A DNA stretch of 64,000 nucleotides, taken from NCBI RefSeq assembly GCF_001280435.1, contig NZ_LBIP01000013.1:806001-870000 (forward strand). Direction: 5' to 3'. Origin of the DNA: Mangrovimonas xylaniphaga (lineage in GTDB: Bacteria > Bacteroidota > Bacteroidia > Flavobacteriales > Flavobacteriaceae). The notes under the pieces are model-generated. The model searched no databases. It saw only the letters and a program-made list of their open reading frames with translations, and was not told the DNA's origin. Shown in pieces: positions 1-9,310 of the stretch. The number at the start of each line of letters is the position of its first letter. The first letter of the stretch is position 1. A program made the position numbers and the translations under genes.

Positions 1-1230
1 ATCGCCTTAATTTTCCTATCACCTCTCCTTATTTTCTCACAAGTTTCCGAAGTCGCCCCTCCAGATTTCATTAAAACTATCACATTTAAGGGTGATACTC
101 AGGAGAGTCAACTCCCAATCTTGACCTTGGGACGACCTTTGGTTTTGGAGTTTGATGCCCTAACGGGGAATGAGGAAGATTTCTATTATATCATTGAACA
201 TTTCAATTTTGATTGGACACCTTCACAACTGGTTAAATCCGAATATCTAAAAGGTTTCGACAACCAACGAATCCGCAACTATGAAAACTCATTCAATACT
301 TATCAAATTTATTCCCACTATACCCTCCAAATCCCAAACAACCAAACAGGCAACATTTTAAAAAGTGGCAATTACCTCATTTCAATCTATGACCAATACG
401 AAGAATTGATGTTCTCAAGAAAATTTATGGTCTATGAAGATTTAGTGAGTGTTGGCGTAACATTAAAGCGCTCTAGAGATGTGAGTGTCATTAATGAAAA
501 GCAGTCGGTTGACTTTATCATTAATTCTAGAGGATTGAACCTGAACAATCCAAGCGAAACCGTTAAAACCCTGGTAATCCAGAACAATAACCTTAACACA
601 GCTATATCCTCTCTGAAACCTCAGTATACCATGGGTAAAGAACTCATTTACAAATACACTACCGAATCGAGTTTTTGGGGAGGCAATGAATATTTGTTTT
701 TTGAGAACAAGGATGTTCGCGCAGCGAATGTTGGTGTTCAGTTTATTGACTTAAGGGATATTTACCACGGATTCTTGTTCACTAATACAGCTAGAGCAGG
801 ACAGCCCTACACCTACAACCCCGATATCAACGGAAATTTTGTAATCACAGCCTTAGACACCGACAATCCATCTATTGAAGCAGATTACACCAGTATTCAT
901 TTTTCATTGTTACTGCCTGAACTTCCAATAGGACAATCCATCTATGTTTACGGCAACTACAATAATTACATTACAGACGAAAGCAACAAGATGGCCTACA
1001 ACCCTAGCAAAGGTATCTATGAAGCTGAAATAAAACTGAAACAAGGATTTTACAACTACAAATACGTAGTTCGTGATGAAAATGGGCAATTGGACGAAGG
1101 TGCTATTTGCGGTAATTATTACCAAACCGAGAACAATTATAAAGTTTTGGTGTATTACCGCGACCTAGGAGCTCGCTATGACAGGTTGATCGGCCTAGGC
1201 GAAGGTACTTCTGTAAATATTACAAATTAA
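1..1230 (+). CDS. T9SS plug-domain (DUF5103) protein, 5' end cut by window edge
   Basis: The reading frame is open from the first base, so the annotated start lies before the window. The first visible residues (IALIFLSPLLIFSQ) look like the hydrophobic core and cleavage site of a signal peptide, so only a few residues are probably missing. The downstream part (LGRPLVLEFDAL, then YYIIEHFNFDW and YEDLVSVGVTLKRS) matches my recollection of the DUF5103 family, described as plug proteins of the type IX secretion translocon that occlude SprA. The C-terminal third looks like a beta-sandwich (IYVYGNYNNY, FYNYKYVV). It would be exported to the periplasm or outer membrane. Family assignment is by recognition of sequence pattern; the T9SS role is family knowledge, not shown here. 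PorT and T9SS cargo genes elsewhere in the window fit. Confidence 0.82.
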   Translation: MALIFLSPLLIFSQVSEVAPPDFIKTITFKGDTQESQLPILTLGRPLVLEFDALTGNEEDFYYIIEHFNFDWTPSQLVKSEYLKGFDNQRIRNYENSFNTYQIYSHYTLQIPNNQTGNILKSGNYLISIYDQYEELMFSRKFMVYEDLVSVGVTLKRSRDVSVINEKQSVDFIINSRGLNLNNPSETVKTLVIQNNNLNTAISSLKPQYTMGKELIYKYTTESSFWGGNEYLFFENKDVRAANVGVQFIDLRDIYHGFLFTNTARAGQPYTYNPDINGNFVITALDTDNPSIEADYTSIHFSLLLPELPIGQSIYVYGNYNNYITDESNKMAYNPSKGIYEAEIKLKQGFYNYKYVVRDENGQLDEGAICGNYYQTENNYKVLVYYRDLGARYDRLIGLGEGTSVNITN

Positions 1231-1383
1231 AAAGTTTTGACAACGAAGTCCGTAATGTTAGATTACAGAATGAGACAAAGTCATTATCAATTCATTCAAA
1301 TCTTACTAGTTTTCAATGGTTTTGATAGTAATTTTTAATAATTTTAGACTTGCTTGTAATTTCAGGCTTTCAACACGGAATTC

Positions 1384-2754
1384 ATGGAGAAAGATTTAAA
1401 GCTGTTTAATGAACTGGCCCAAATACTTTTAGAAGAAGAACAAAGCCAGCCTGTTGCCAAGCCAATTGACACAGAACAACTATATGACAGCCTAGACCTT
1501 GAACTGCCCGACGAACCAACTTCCGAAGAAGACTTTAAAGCTTCCTTACTAGAAATCATAAAATATACGCCCAAAACCGCCTCCTCTTCCTTTTTCAATC
1601 AATTGTATGGCGGACGTGTGGAAAAGGCCACCTTGGGAGACCTATTGGCCGTCATGCTAAACACCAGCATGTATACTTATAAAATAGGAGGCCCACAAAT
1701 AGGAATTGAGAAAATCATCCTTAAGAAAATCTGCGAAATGATTGGTTATGGCCCCAGCAGCGATGGTACCTTCGCCCCCGGAGGATCTATGAGCAACTTT
1801 ATGGCCATGGTCATGGCACGCGACAAACACAGTAAAACGGCACCCAACAAAGGAGTTACTTCCAAAATGATTGTTTACACCTCCGAAGTTTCCCATTACT
1901 CCATCAACAAAAATGCAGCACTAATGGGGATTGGAAGAAATCAGGTTCGTGAGGTTAAAACCAATGATCATGGAGAAATGCTTCCTGAAGACCTTGAAAT
2001 GAAAATCAAACAAGATCTTGCCGAAGGGCACCATCCCTTTTTTGTGAACTGCACTGCTGGCACCACCGTCATGGGAGCTTTTGATGATGTTACAGAAATT
2101 CACAAAGTAAGCAGCAAATACAACCTTTGGCTGCATTTGGATGGCGCTTATTGTGGATCGGTGATTTTCAGTAAGAAATATGCTCATTTAGTAAAAGGCA
2201 TTGCACTAACAGACTCCTTCAGCGTCAACGCCCACAAAATGTTGGGAACACCTTTGAGCTGCTCCATCATAGTTACCCAAAACGCTGAAGACCTTCATAT
2301 TTCATTTTCCAGTGAAGCTGAATATTTATACCAAACGGATGGAGACGATTACAACCTGGGAAAAACCTCGTTGCAATGTGGAAGACGCAATGACGCCCTA
2401 AAATTTTGGACGCTTTGGAAAAGCATCGGCACGGAAGGATTGGAAACGATTGTTGACAAACAATTCCAATTGGCTGATGTTGCCAGAAATTATGTTAGCA
2501 GCCACCCAGACTACACTTTGTATAGTTTTGACAATTCCATATCCGTTTGCTTTAATTACAAAAACACTCCAGCAAAACAACTCTGCACAGCACTCTATGA
2601 AAACGCCAAACTTATGGTAAGCTACGGCACGTTTAAAGGGCAGGAATTTGTTAGATTGGTTACCATTAATTCCATTTTGAAGGAAAAAGACATTATGAAT
2701 TTCTTCGCAGAACTGGAAACATTTGTGCAAAACAACAATTTCAATCCAAAATAA
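1384..2754 (+). CDS. Group II PLP-dependent amino acid decarboxylase
   Basis: 456 residues, fold-type I PLP enzyme of the glutamate/aspartate/cysteine-sulfinate decarboxylase group. Visible hallmarks are the GGSMSN phosphate-binding loop near residues 133-138, His171 (cofactor-stacking position), GTT at 226-228, Asp253 in HLDGAYCG (pyridine nitrogen contact), and Lys285 in NAHKMLG, the Schiff-base lysine. The length suits a compact bacterial or archaeal-type decarboxylase. The substrate cannot be read from sequence: glutamate, aspartate, cysteine sulfinate or an aromatic acid are all possible. The gene stands alone between the plug-domain protein and apaG, with 150 bp upstream and 101 bp downstream, and no clear terminator was seen. 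The ATG start gives an acidic N-terminal helix typical of the family. Confidence 0.88.
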   Translation: MEKDLKLFNELAQILLEEEQSQPVAKPIDTEQLYDSLDLELPDEPTSEEDFKASLLEIIKYTPKTASSSFFNQLYGGRVEKATLGDLLAVMLNTSMYTYKIGGPQIGIEKIILKKICEMIGYGPSSDGTFAPGGSMSNFMAMVMARDKHSKTAPNKGVTSKMIVYTSEVSHYSINKNAALMGIGRNQVREVKTNDHGEMLPEDLEMKIKQDLAEGHHPFFVNCTAGTTVMGAFDDVTEIHKVSSKYNLWLHLDGAYCGSVIFSKKYAHLVKGIALTDSFSVNAHKMLGTPLSCSIIVTQNAEDLHISFSSEAEYLYQTDGDDYNLGKTSLQCGRRNDALKFWTLWKSIGTEGLETIVDKQFQLADVARNYVSSHPDYTLYSFDNSISVCFNYKNTPAKQLCTALYENAKLMVSYGTFKGQEFVRLVTINSILKEKDIMNFFAELETFVQNNNFNPK

Positions 2755-2855
2755 GTCTTTAAAACTTTAAAGCTGTTAAAAATCACCCCAGTAAAAGCTA
2801 AAAACCTGCAAGCAAAAGAAAAATACGTTAAATTAGCATTTTTAAGGTCAACTTC

Positions 2856-3242
2856 ATGGTACAACAAGTTACAAGCGGAATCAAAATTTCCGTAGAGACA
2901 ACATTCGAAGGAACATTTTATAAAAATTATAAAGTGCACTTTGCCTTTGGCTACAAAGTAACTATTGAAAACCAAGGCAAGGATGCCGTTCAACTTAATT
3001 CGAGACATTGGAAAATTTTTGATGCTCTTAATAATGTTGAAATTGTTGAAGGCGAAGGTGTCATTGGCAAAAAGCCTGTTCTTCAACCTGGAGAATCCCA
3101 TACTTACAATTCAGGATGTTTATTAACATCGCCATTTGGCGCTATGAAGGGTTACTACAACATGGTAAACTTCACCTCCACCAATAATTTTAAGGTCTAC
3201 ATTCCCGCCTTTAAATTAAGTGCACCGTTTGCACTTAACTAA
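2856..3242 (+). CDS. apaG: ApaG family protein (DUF525)
   Basis: 128 residues, the normal length for ApaG, a single immunoglobulin/fibronectin-like beta-sandwich domain. Recognisable segments are TSGIKISVETTFEG at the N-terminus, AFGYKVTIENQG, LNSRHWKI, the glycine-rich VIGKKPVLQPGESHTYNSG around residues 69-88, and the C-terminal IPAFKLSAP. The protein is cytosolic. In enterobacteria it is linked to Co2+/Mg2+ resistance and diadenosine tetraphosphate metabolism, but its biochemical role is unsettled. It is monocistronic here, about 100 bp after the decarboxylase and 237 bp before pruA. The ATG start gives the canonical N-terminus. Confidence 0.95.
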   Translation: MVQQVTSGIKISVETTFEGTFYKNYKVHFAFGYKVTIENQGKDAVQLNSRHWKIFDALNNVEIVEGEGVIGKKPVLQPGESHTYNSGCLLTSPFGAMKGYYNMVNFTSTNNFKVYIPAFKLSAPFALN

Positions 3243-3432
3243 AATCTCAGTTCAAATCACTTTTAAGATTTATTCCCTCTTCTTCTTGAAAACAGAGGCA
3301 GTTTAGATATTGAAAAAGCCCCATTTATTTCTATCTCATTCTCAATTATTGCCACTAGATACCTCACAAAATCCTTGCGAATTTTAATACGGTTTTAAGA
3401 AGTTATCGCTCTCATAAATATCCAAAAAATCG

Positions 3433-3440
3433 TACCTTTG
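3433..3440 (+). promoter_or_regulatory. Bacteroidota-type -7 box upstream of pruA
   Basis: TACCTTTG matches the TAnnTTTG -7 consensus exactly and lies 40 bp before the ATG at 3480. No clear TTTG -33 box was found at the expected distance. The box overlaps a possible TTG codon at 3438 and ends 3 bp before an ATG at 3444, so transcription would begin at or after those codons. This argues for the later ATG as the true start. Confidence 0.5.
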
Positions 3441-3479
3441 GCTATGAAAATTTTGAATAACCCTATAAATAAAATACCC

Positions 3480-5105
3480 ATGGGAAAAGGATTTTTTAAT
3501 GTACCCGTTGCTATTAATGAACCGGTAAAATCTTACGCTCCCGGATCTCCGGAACGCGAAGCTGTTTTAAAAGCTTACAAAGAAATGTTCAATAGCAAAG
3601 TGGACGTGCCCCTATATATCAACGGACAAGATGTAGAAACAGGTAACACCCGCACTATGTCCCCTCCACACGACCACCAACATGTTGTTGGAACCTATCA
3701 TGTAGCTGAACAATCTCACGTAGAAGAAGCGATTGCTACTGCTTTGGAAGCCAGAAAAACATGGTCGCAACTTCCATGGGAACAGCGCGCAGGCATCTTC
3801 CTGAAAGCCGCCGAATTGATTGCAGGTCCTTATAGAGCCAAAATAAATGCTGCCACCATGATTGCGCAGTCCAAAACCATTCACCAGGCAGAAATCGATT
3901 CAGCCTGTGAATTGATTGACTTTTTGCGTTTCAACGTACAGTTTATGGCAGACATCTACCATGAGCAACCAGAAAGTACCAGCGATGCCTGGAACAGAGT
4001 TGAATACCGTCCATTGGAAGGATTCACTTATGCGGTTACACCTTTCAACTTTACAGCTATCGCAGGAAACTTGCCTGCATGTATGGCTTTGATGGGGAAT
4101 GTGGTAGTTTGGAAACCTAGCGACAGTCAAGTATATTCTGCAAAAGTAATTATGGACGTCTTTAGAGAAGCTGGAGTTCCTGCAGGAGTTATCAATGTTG
4201 TATTTGGAGACCCTGCCATGATTACCAATACGGTAATGGCTAGCCCAGATTTCTCTGGATTGCATTTTACAGGATCTACTTTTGTATTCAAGGAACTTTG
4301 GAAGAAAATAGGAGAAAACATCCACAACTATAAAACCTACCCAAGAATCGTAGGGGAAACAGGAGGAAAAGACTTTATCGTAGCGCACAAAACAGCTAAC
4401 CCAAAACAAGTAGCAACAGCTATTGTAAGAGGTGCATTTGAATTTCAAGGACAGAAATGTAGTGCCGCTTCTAGAGCTTATATCCCAACCAATTTATGGG
4501 GAGAGGTTAAAAACTACGTTTTGGAAGATCTTAAATCCTTTAAAATGGGATCTCCTGAGGACATGAGCAACTTTATCACTGCAGTAATCCATGAAGGATC
4601 TTTTGACAAACTTGCCAAATATATCGATGGAGCGAAAGCCGATAGCGACGCAGAAATTATTGCTGGAGGAAACTACGATAAATCTAAAGGCTACTTTATA
4701 GAACCAACTGTAATTGTTACTACCAATCCTAAGTACACCACCATGTGTACCGAATTATTTGGTCCAGTAATCACTATTTACGTATACGATGCAGAGGCTT
4801 ATTCTGAAACTTTGAAATTGGTAGACGAAACAAGCGAATACGCTCTTACAGGCGCTATCCTCTCAACTGACCGATATGCTATTGAAGAAGCTACAAAAGC
4901 ATTACAAAATAGTGCCGGAAACTTCTATATCAATGACAAGCCAACAGGAGCAGTTGTAGGACAACAGCCGTTTGGAGGCGCAAGGGCATCAGGAACCAAT
5001 GATAAAGCGGGTAGTGCACAGAACTTGTTGCGTTGGGTTTCACCTAGATTAATTAAAGAAACCTTTGTAACACCTACAGATTACCGTTACCCGTTCTTAG
5101 GCTAA
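3480..5105 (+). CDS. pruA: L-glutamate gamma-semialdehyde (1-pyrroline-5-carboxylate) dehydrogenase
   Basis: 541 residues from the ATG at 3480 (MGKGFFNVPVAINEPVKSY), a typical Bacteroidota PruA N-terminus. The frame is open upstream to a TTG at 3438, but that region carries a -7 promoter box, so the shorter start is preferred. NAD+-dependent aldehyde dehydrogenase fold: Glu293 in VGETGGKDF is the general base and Cys327 in FQGQKCSAASRAY is the catalytic nucleophile, 34 residues apart as in the family. It oxidises glutamate semialdehyde to glutamate, the last step of proline catabolism. The proline dehydrogenase domain is not fused and no putA/prodh gene is in the window. The gene is monocistronic, ending in a strong terminator. 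The biosynthetic proCBA genes lie 27 kb away. Confidence 0.96.
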   Translation: MGKGFFNVPVAINEPVKSYAPGSPEREAVLKAYKEMFNSKVDVPLYINGQDVETGNTRTMSPPHDHQHVVGTYHVAEQSHVEEAIATALEARKTWSQLPWEQRAGIFLKAAELIAGPYRAKINAATMIAQSKTIHQAEIDSACELIDFLRFNVQFMADIYHEQPESTSDAWNRVEYRPLEGFTYAVTPFNFTAIAGNLPACMALMGNVVVWKPSDSQVYSAKVIMDVFREAGVPAGVINVVFGDPAMITNTVMASPDFSGLHFTGSTFVFKELWKKIGENIHNYKTYPRIVGETGGKDFIVAHKTANPKQVATAIVRGAFEFQGQKCSAASRAYIPTNLWGEVKNYVLEDLKSFKMGSPEDMSNFITAVIHEGSFDKLAKYIDGAKADSDAEIIAGGNYDKSKGYFIEPTVIVTTNPKYTTMCTELFGPVITIYVYDAEAYSETLKLVDETSEYALTGAILSTDRYAIEEATKALQNSAGNFYINDKPTGAVVGQQPFGGARASGTNDKAGSAQNLLRWVSPRLIKETFVTPTDYRYPFLG

Positions 5106-5128
5106 GAAATTTCATTTTGAAATATATT

Positions 5129-5163
5129 AAAAACCTCAAAAATTAACTTTTGAGGTTTTTTTT
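5129..5163 (+). terminator. Rho-independent terminator of pruA
   Basis: A perfect 13-bp inverted repeat (AAAAACCTCAAAA and its complement) around a 6-nt loop, ending in a run of eight T. It lies 24 bp after the pruA stop. Confidence 0.85.
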
Positions 5164-5252
5164 ATGCATTTTAATTTCTCCTCTAAACAGTATTATCACA
5201 CACTGAAATAATTCGTATCTTTAAGTTTCCATTAATCTTAAATCGACCTTAT

Positions 5253-6902
5253 ATGAAATTAAATTACTTTTCGCTTTTTTCTTTCCTAACCATTCCCCTG
5301 CTATTTTACGGACAAACTCCTGGGGTTGAAAGCGACATTACGTCCATTAATTCCTCTATAACCTACCAAGGTTTTGGAGAAACTATGGCACATGCCGGAA
5401 CTGGAGAATATAAAATATACTACGATAACATAGATGGTGTATTTGATAAACCAATTATTGTTGCAGACGGGTTTGACCCCAACGACTCAAGAACAATAGA
5501 CCTTATGTACAGCTTATTGGACTACGGAGAACCTGTACAGAATTTAGCCGATGCCTTACGAGATGAAGGCTTTGATATTGTGGTTCTGAACTTCCCAACC
5601 TACATAAGCAGTTCAGACAACACTACTGAAATAAATGGAGGCGCAGACTTTATCCAAAGGAATGCCTTTATCCTAACTGAACTCATAGAAACAGTTAATG
5701 AGTTAAAAGAAGGTGACGAGCAAAATGTAGTTATTGGACCAAGTATGGGAGGATTGGTATCACAATACGCACTTCGCTATATGGAGCAAAACAGCTTGGA
5801 CCACGACACTCGTTTGTTCATATCGTTCGATACACCTCATTTAGGAGCCAATGTTCCAATAGGCGTGCAATACATGTTCAATTACATGTATAATGGAGAC
5901 CCTGAAATTGCAGAAGCCGAAAACCTAGTAAACGGATTTCTGAACAGTGCTGCCGCAAAACAAATGTTGATTGACCATTATTTGGGACATCTACAATCAG
6001 GCTCTGATGTAGACCAAGATCCCACCATAACATTACCCGTAGGTGCGCCAAATTTCAGAGATACCTTCCAAGCAGAATTAAACACCATGGGCATGCCACA
6101 AGATTCCCGCAATGTTGCTATCGTTAATGGTAGCGGCACCGGAGAAATGACAGGCACTCCTGGAATGGAATTGATTAATCATACTTTTGACACGGGTGTT
6201 GTAGGAACCACACAAACCAGGGCCGCTGTTACAATTAACTTTGCCCCATTAGCTTCGCAAACCATCACCGTAACCGATTTAGCTGGACAAATTAATATTT
6301 TAGGGAATTGGATTAACGTTTACACTTTTGAAGCCTCAGCAGCCTCTCCAGCCACCTCCGATGGATTGGACAGTGCTCCAGGAGGACAATTTGACATGTC
6401 TTCCTTTGGCGATGAATCTGTAGATTTGATTTCAGAATTTGTGGACAACTTAAATTCTCAGTATTTCTGCTTTATACCCACATTAAGTGCACTTTCTATA
6501 AGTGACAACAATTGGTATACAGCACCTGTTACAACAAACTCTCCATTTGATAATACTTATATTCCAGATAGCAATGAACCACATGTTACTTTAACCACTG
6601 GTAATGTTGCATTTGCCATATCGGAAATTCTAGAAGACGCTTTAAGCCTTCCATCCTACGAAATGGACATTGTGAAACTCACTCAAAATCCGATAAAAAA
6701 CCAAATGACCATATTAAGTTCCTCAAACTTTGACAACACTGAAATAGCCATTTTTGATCTTACCGGAAAGCAAGTGTACCAAGCCAACACTTCACTAACC
6801 AGCTATAACTATTTCAATATAGAATTGGATTCCGGATTGTACTTATTACAGGTTCGCAACAACTCTAAAACTTTATTAAACACAAAGCTGGTGGTGAACT
6901 AA
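5253..6902 (+). CDS. Secreted alpha/beta-hydrolase-like protein with T9SS sorting domain
   Basis: 549 residues. Signal peptide at residues 1-20 (cleavage after FYG or before QTPG). Residues about 60-215 resemble an alpha/beta hydrolase: VADGFDPND, then the nucleophile elbow GPSMGG with Ser164, then SFDTPHLGAN after a strand, as in lipase-like or esterase-like enzymes. The middle is low in recognisable motifs. The last ~75 residues form a type A T9SS sorting domain (AIFDLTGKQVY, LDSGLYLLQVRN, ending TKLVVN), so the protein should be secreted or attached to the cell surface through the type IX system. The gene is flanked by terminators on both sides and is monocistronic. Substrate (ester, lipid or polymer) is unknown; catalytic Asp and His are not assigned with confidence. 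Confidence 0.8.
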   Translation: MKLNYFSLFSFLTIPLLFYGQTPGVESDITSINSSITYQGFGETMAHAGTGEYKIYYDNIDGVFDKPIIVADGFDPNDSRTIDLMYSLLDYGEPVQNLADALRDEGFDIVVLNFPTYISSSDNTTEINGGADFIQRNAFILTELIETVNELKEGDEQNVVIGPSMGGLVSQYALRYMEQNSLDHDTRLFISFDTPHLGANVPIGVQYMFNYMYNGDPEIAEAENLVNGFLNSAAAKQMLIDHYLGHLQSGSDVDQDPTITLPVGAPNFRDTFQAELNTMGMPQDSRNVAIVNGSGTGEMTGTPGMELINHTFDTGVVGTTQTRAAVTINFAPLASQTITVTDLAGQINILGNWINVYTFEASAASPATSDGLDSAPGGQFDMSSFGDESVDLISEFVDNLNSQYFCFIPTLSALSISDNNWYTAPVTTNSPFDNTYIPDSNEPHVTLTTGNVAFAISEILEDALSLPSYEMDIVKLTQNPIKNQMTILSSSNFDNTEIAIFDLTGKQVYQANTSLTSYNYFNIELDSGLYLLQVRNNSKTLLNTKLVVN

Positions 6903-6916
6903 AATTGAGGGATCTC

Positions 6917-6960
6917 GAAAAACAAAAAAGGAGCGCGAATTGCACTCCTTTTTGTTTTTG
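6917..6960. terminator. Bidirectional terminator between convergent genes
   Basis: An AAAAACAAAAAAGGAG-type arm is followed by its near-complement CTCCTTTTTGTTTTTG with a loop of about 12 nt. A-rich and T-rich flanks suit both the hydrolase (+) and the DUF6029 gene (-). Confidence 0.7.
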
Positions 6961-6975
6961 TAATTAATCTTGCGC

Positions 6976-8646
6976 TTAAAATGCTGTAGCAATATTTAAA
7001 GTAAAACCAGTATTTTGAGGAACATATCTACAGATACCACCTACACAAACCAATCCTCCTCGCTGTCTTCCATAACTAGCTCCAATTCTGGTGGAGCCCT
7101 TTGTAAAACTACCTCCGAAATTATAGTAGTGAATTTGCCTATCTTCATCCGGATTCCCGTAATTCCAAATATCCGTTGCAAACACAGCAAATTTCGAATT
7201 AAAATTATATTCCAAAGTTCCTCCTGCCCAGTTTTTTGCCCTGTCATGATCTTTATCATCTGACCACATATGCTGTCCTTCTATCCTAATAGATTTACTA
7301 GAACCGAATTTATAAGTTGCCTCTGCAATTGTAATAAAAGCATTAACCTCCCCTGCGCGATCCTCAACATATTTAGTATTATAATAAGTATCAACAAGCG
7401 TCACAATTGTAGACCATTTAGAAGATATTTTCTTTCTAACCTCCATACTAGTTTCCCTAAAATACTTCTGTCCAAAAGCGAGAAAATCTCCTGAGTCATA
7501 AGTCCTCTCAACGGCATTAAATTTACTATCTAAGCCATACCATGTAGCATAGTTTAATGCTATTTTAGTACCATACTTTCCTCCTAAAATAGTACCACGA
7601 TTAAACTTTTTGTACACGTCTATTTGCCCCCCAATTTCACCAGCTTTAGCAAGTGGATTAAAAACCAATTTAGGTTGAGATTGATAAACATATATATTCG
7701 CTAAACTATAATCATGTTGCTTTGTTAATGCAGGTAAATAGTTAACCACATCTTGATTATATGGATTATCCCCATATTGCCCTTGATCTCGCTGAGAATA
7801 AAAAGCCATATTTTCCATCCTTCTAAATGTTGCATCAATACCTAAACCAGATTTAGCATACCCTAGATTTAGTAAAAGAGCGTTACCATCAAAATAAGTA
7901 TCTTCATAAAGATCACCCAATTCTTGGTACATATCTTTTCCTTTTAAGACATATTCTCCTGAAGCATAAAAACTACCCTCTGAAAAATCTAATCTTGTTG
8001 AAAAAGCATTGGTCATAGGATTAAACTCTGTGTTATCTACTTCCAAATCTTCGTACCTACCAACATAACTAAATCCTAAATCTAACCCAGTAGTTTCGAA
8101 ACCAAGAAAATTCCCAAGTCCCAATTCTGTGTTAAATCCATAAATATCTCCTCTTGAAACTTCAAAGCCGTCACGTTGCCTACCATACAGGGCAGTAACT
8201 TCAACCGCATCAAAAGGACGATAAGTTACATGACCTCCCCTTAGTGAATTATTGATGCCTAATTGACGGTCTTCCCAAGTTCTAAGAACCAACCCACTTC
8301 CAAATTGTTCGTAAAAATTCCCTACGGTAACTTCAAGTTTTTGAGACTTATATCCAACTGAAAACGTCCCCAAATCAGTCCCCTCATATTTTGGATAATA
8401 ATTGAGAAGAGCCCTAGGTTCAAACGATTCCAATTGAACATTAGCAAACCAATTTTTGATAGTGTAATCTAAACGCAAGTAATTATTAGATCGAAAACGA
8501 TCATCTTCTGTAAAATCACCCGTTTTTTTATCATCAACATAATATTGTGAATTAGACTCTAATCCTCCACTCAATTGCCCATAATCTTGAGCTTGGGCAA
8601 AAGCACTCCAAAGCAGCGCAACTGCTGCAAAACGCATGTACTTCAT
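6976..8646 (-). CDS. DUF6029 family outer-membrane beta-barrel protein
   Basis: 556 residues with a signal peptide (residues 1-19, ending AQA before QDYGQL). The rest is alternating amphipathic beta strands typical of an outer-membrane barrel (for example NNYLRLDYTIKNWFANVQL, FSVGYKSQKLEVTVGNFYEQ) and it ends in a terminal aromatic strand (FTLNIATAF). The early segment with GNFYEQFGSGL and RGGHVTYRP matches what I know as DUF6029, a Bacteroidota family of unknown function. It sits 22 bp downstream of the thioredoxin-like gene at 8669-9154 and is probably co-transcribed with it. No substrate or ligand motif is visible. Confidence 0.75.
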   Translation of the reverse strand: MKYMRFAAVALLWSAFAQAQDYGQLSGGLESNSQYYVDDKKTGDFTEDDRFRSNNYLRLDYTIKNWFANVQLESFEPRALLNYYPKYEGTDLGTFSVGYKSQKLEVTVGNFYEQFGSGLVLRTWEDRQLGINNSLRGGHVTYRPFDAVEVTALYGRQRDGFEVSRGDIYGFNTELGLGNFLGFETTGLDLGFSYVGRYEDLEVDNTEFNPMTNAFSTRLDFSEGSFYASGEYVLKGKDMYQELGDLYEDTYFDGNALLLNLGYAKSGLGIDATFRRMENMAFYSQRDQGQYGDNPYNQDVVNYLPALTKQHDYSLANIYVYQSQPKLVFNPLAKAGEIGGQIDVYKKFNRGTILGGKYGTKIALNYATWYGLDSKFNAVERTYDSGDFLAFGQKYFRETSMEVRKKISSKWSTIVTLVDTYYNTKYVEDRAGEVNAFITIAEATYKFGSSKSIRIEGQHMWSDDKDHDRAKNWAGGTLEYNFNSKFAVFATDIWNYGNPDEDRQIHYYNFGGSFTKGSTRIGASYGRQRGGLVCVGGICRYVPQNTGFTLNIATAF

Positions 8647-8668
8647 TTTAGTTATTGGAATTTAAATA

Positions 8669-9154
8669 TTACTTGGAAAATTCTTTGATTTTTTCATAAA
8701 GCTCCTCTTCACTACCAGGAGCATAGCCAGAGTGCCTAAAAAGAATTTTATTGTCTTTCACTATTAATGTTACTGGAACGGTTGGAGCATTCAACAACCT
8801 CTTTAAATCACCATTAGTGTCTAACAATACTTCAAATTCCCAACCTTTACCATTAACTAAAGGCTTAACACGCTTAACAGTCCGCGAGTCATCAACCGAA
8901 ATGGCATATAGCTTTACATTAGTTTCGTCCATCCAATCTGCATAAACCTCACCAATGGCATCCAATTCATTTTTACATGGTACACACCAAGTTGCCCAAA
9001 GCGAAACTACAATAAGTTGTCCATCCTTGGATATATCTTGTAAGGCAATAGTTTTTCCTTCTAGGTTTTCTAATTGCAAATTAGGCAGTACATCTTGAGC
9101 ATTGGCAAAAACACTAAATATTAGCGTAAATAATAATGTGGTTAGGGTTTTCAT
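8669..9154 (-). CDS. TlpA/ResA-type periplasmic thioredoxin-like protein
   Basis: 161 residues: signal peptide at 1-19 (ANA before QDVLP), then a thioredoxin fold with active site WCVPC (Cys57, Cys60) in SLWATWCVPCKNE. The cis-proline segment APTVPVTLIV follows around residues 125-135. The protein is expected to act in the periplasm as a thiol-disulfide reductase. It is the first gene of a two-gene unit with the DUF6029 barrel and is transcribed divergently from an Omp28-like lipoprotein that carries its own CxxC. The partner proteins (cytochrome maturation or barrel folding) cannot be told from sequence. Confidence 0.9.
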   Translation of the reverse strand: MKTLTTLLFTLIFSVFANAQDVLPNLQLENLEGKTIALQDISKDGQLIVVSLWATWCVPCKNELDAIGEVYADWMDETNVKLYAISVDDSRTVKRVKPLVNGKGWEFEVLLDTNGDLKRLLNAPTVPVTLIVKDNKILFRHSGYAPGSEEELYEKIKEFSK

Positions 9155-9182
9155 TTTTATAGGGGTTTTGAAAATTTACGCG

Positions 9183-9190
9183 CAAAGTTA
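9183..9190 (-). promoter_or_regulatory. -7 box for the tlpA-like/DUF6029 unit
   Basis: On the minus strand this reads TAACTTTG, an exact TAnnTTTG match, 29 bp upstream of the ATG at 9154. No convincing TTTG -33 box was seen. Confidence 0.55.
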
Positions 9191-9203
9191 GTTTTTTTTA
9201 AAG

Positions 9204-9229
9204 AACATCCCCGCGCGGATGTTTTTTTT
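9204..9229 (+). other. GC-rich hairpin with T-tract in divergent intergenic region
   Basis: AACATCC, a 6-nt CCGCGC loop, GGATGTT, then a run of T. It looks like a compact intrinsic terminator reading rightward, but no + strand gene ends here. It lies between two divergent transcription units, upstream of the minus-strand -7 box. It may block antisense transcription coming out of the tlpA region, or act as an operator. Confidence 0.45.
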
Positions 9230-9310
9230 ATAAAATTTAACAGATACCATAAATTATCTGTTTAAAATCTTTATATTCGGCACTTAAAAATTTAACCCTA
9301 ATATAACTTT

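Noticed and set aside
2622-3101. 159-codon open frame on the minus strand
   Set aside because: Antisense to the 3' end of the decarboxylase gene and to most of apaG, both of which are clear.
3438-3479. Upstream TTG/ATG starts of pruA
   Set aside because: They lie at or just after a -7 promoter box; the ATG at 3480 gives the canonical N-terminus.
3900-4448. 182-codon open frame on the minus strand
   Set aside because: Antisense to pruA, no plausible protein composition.
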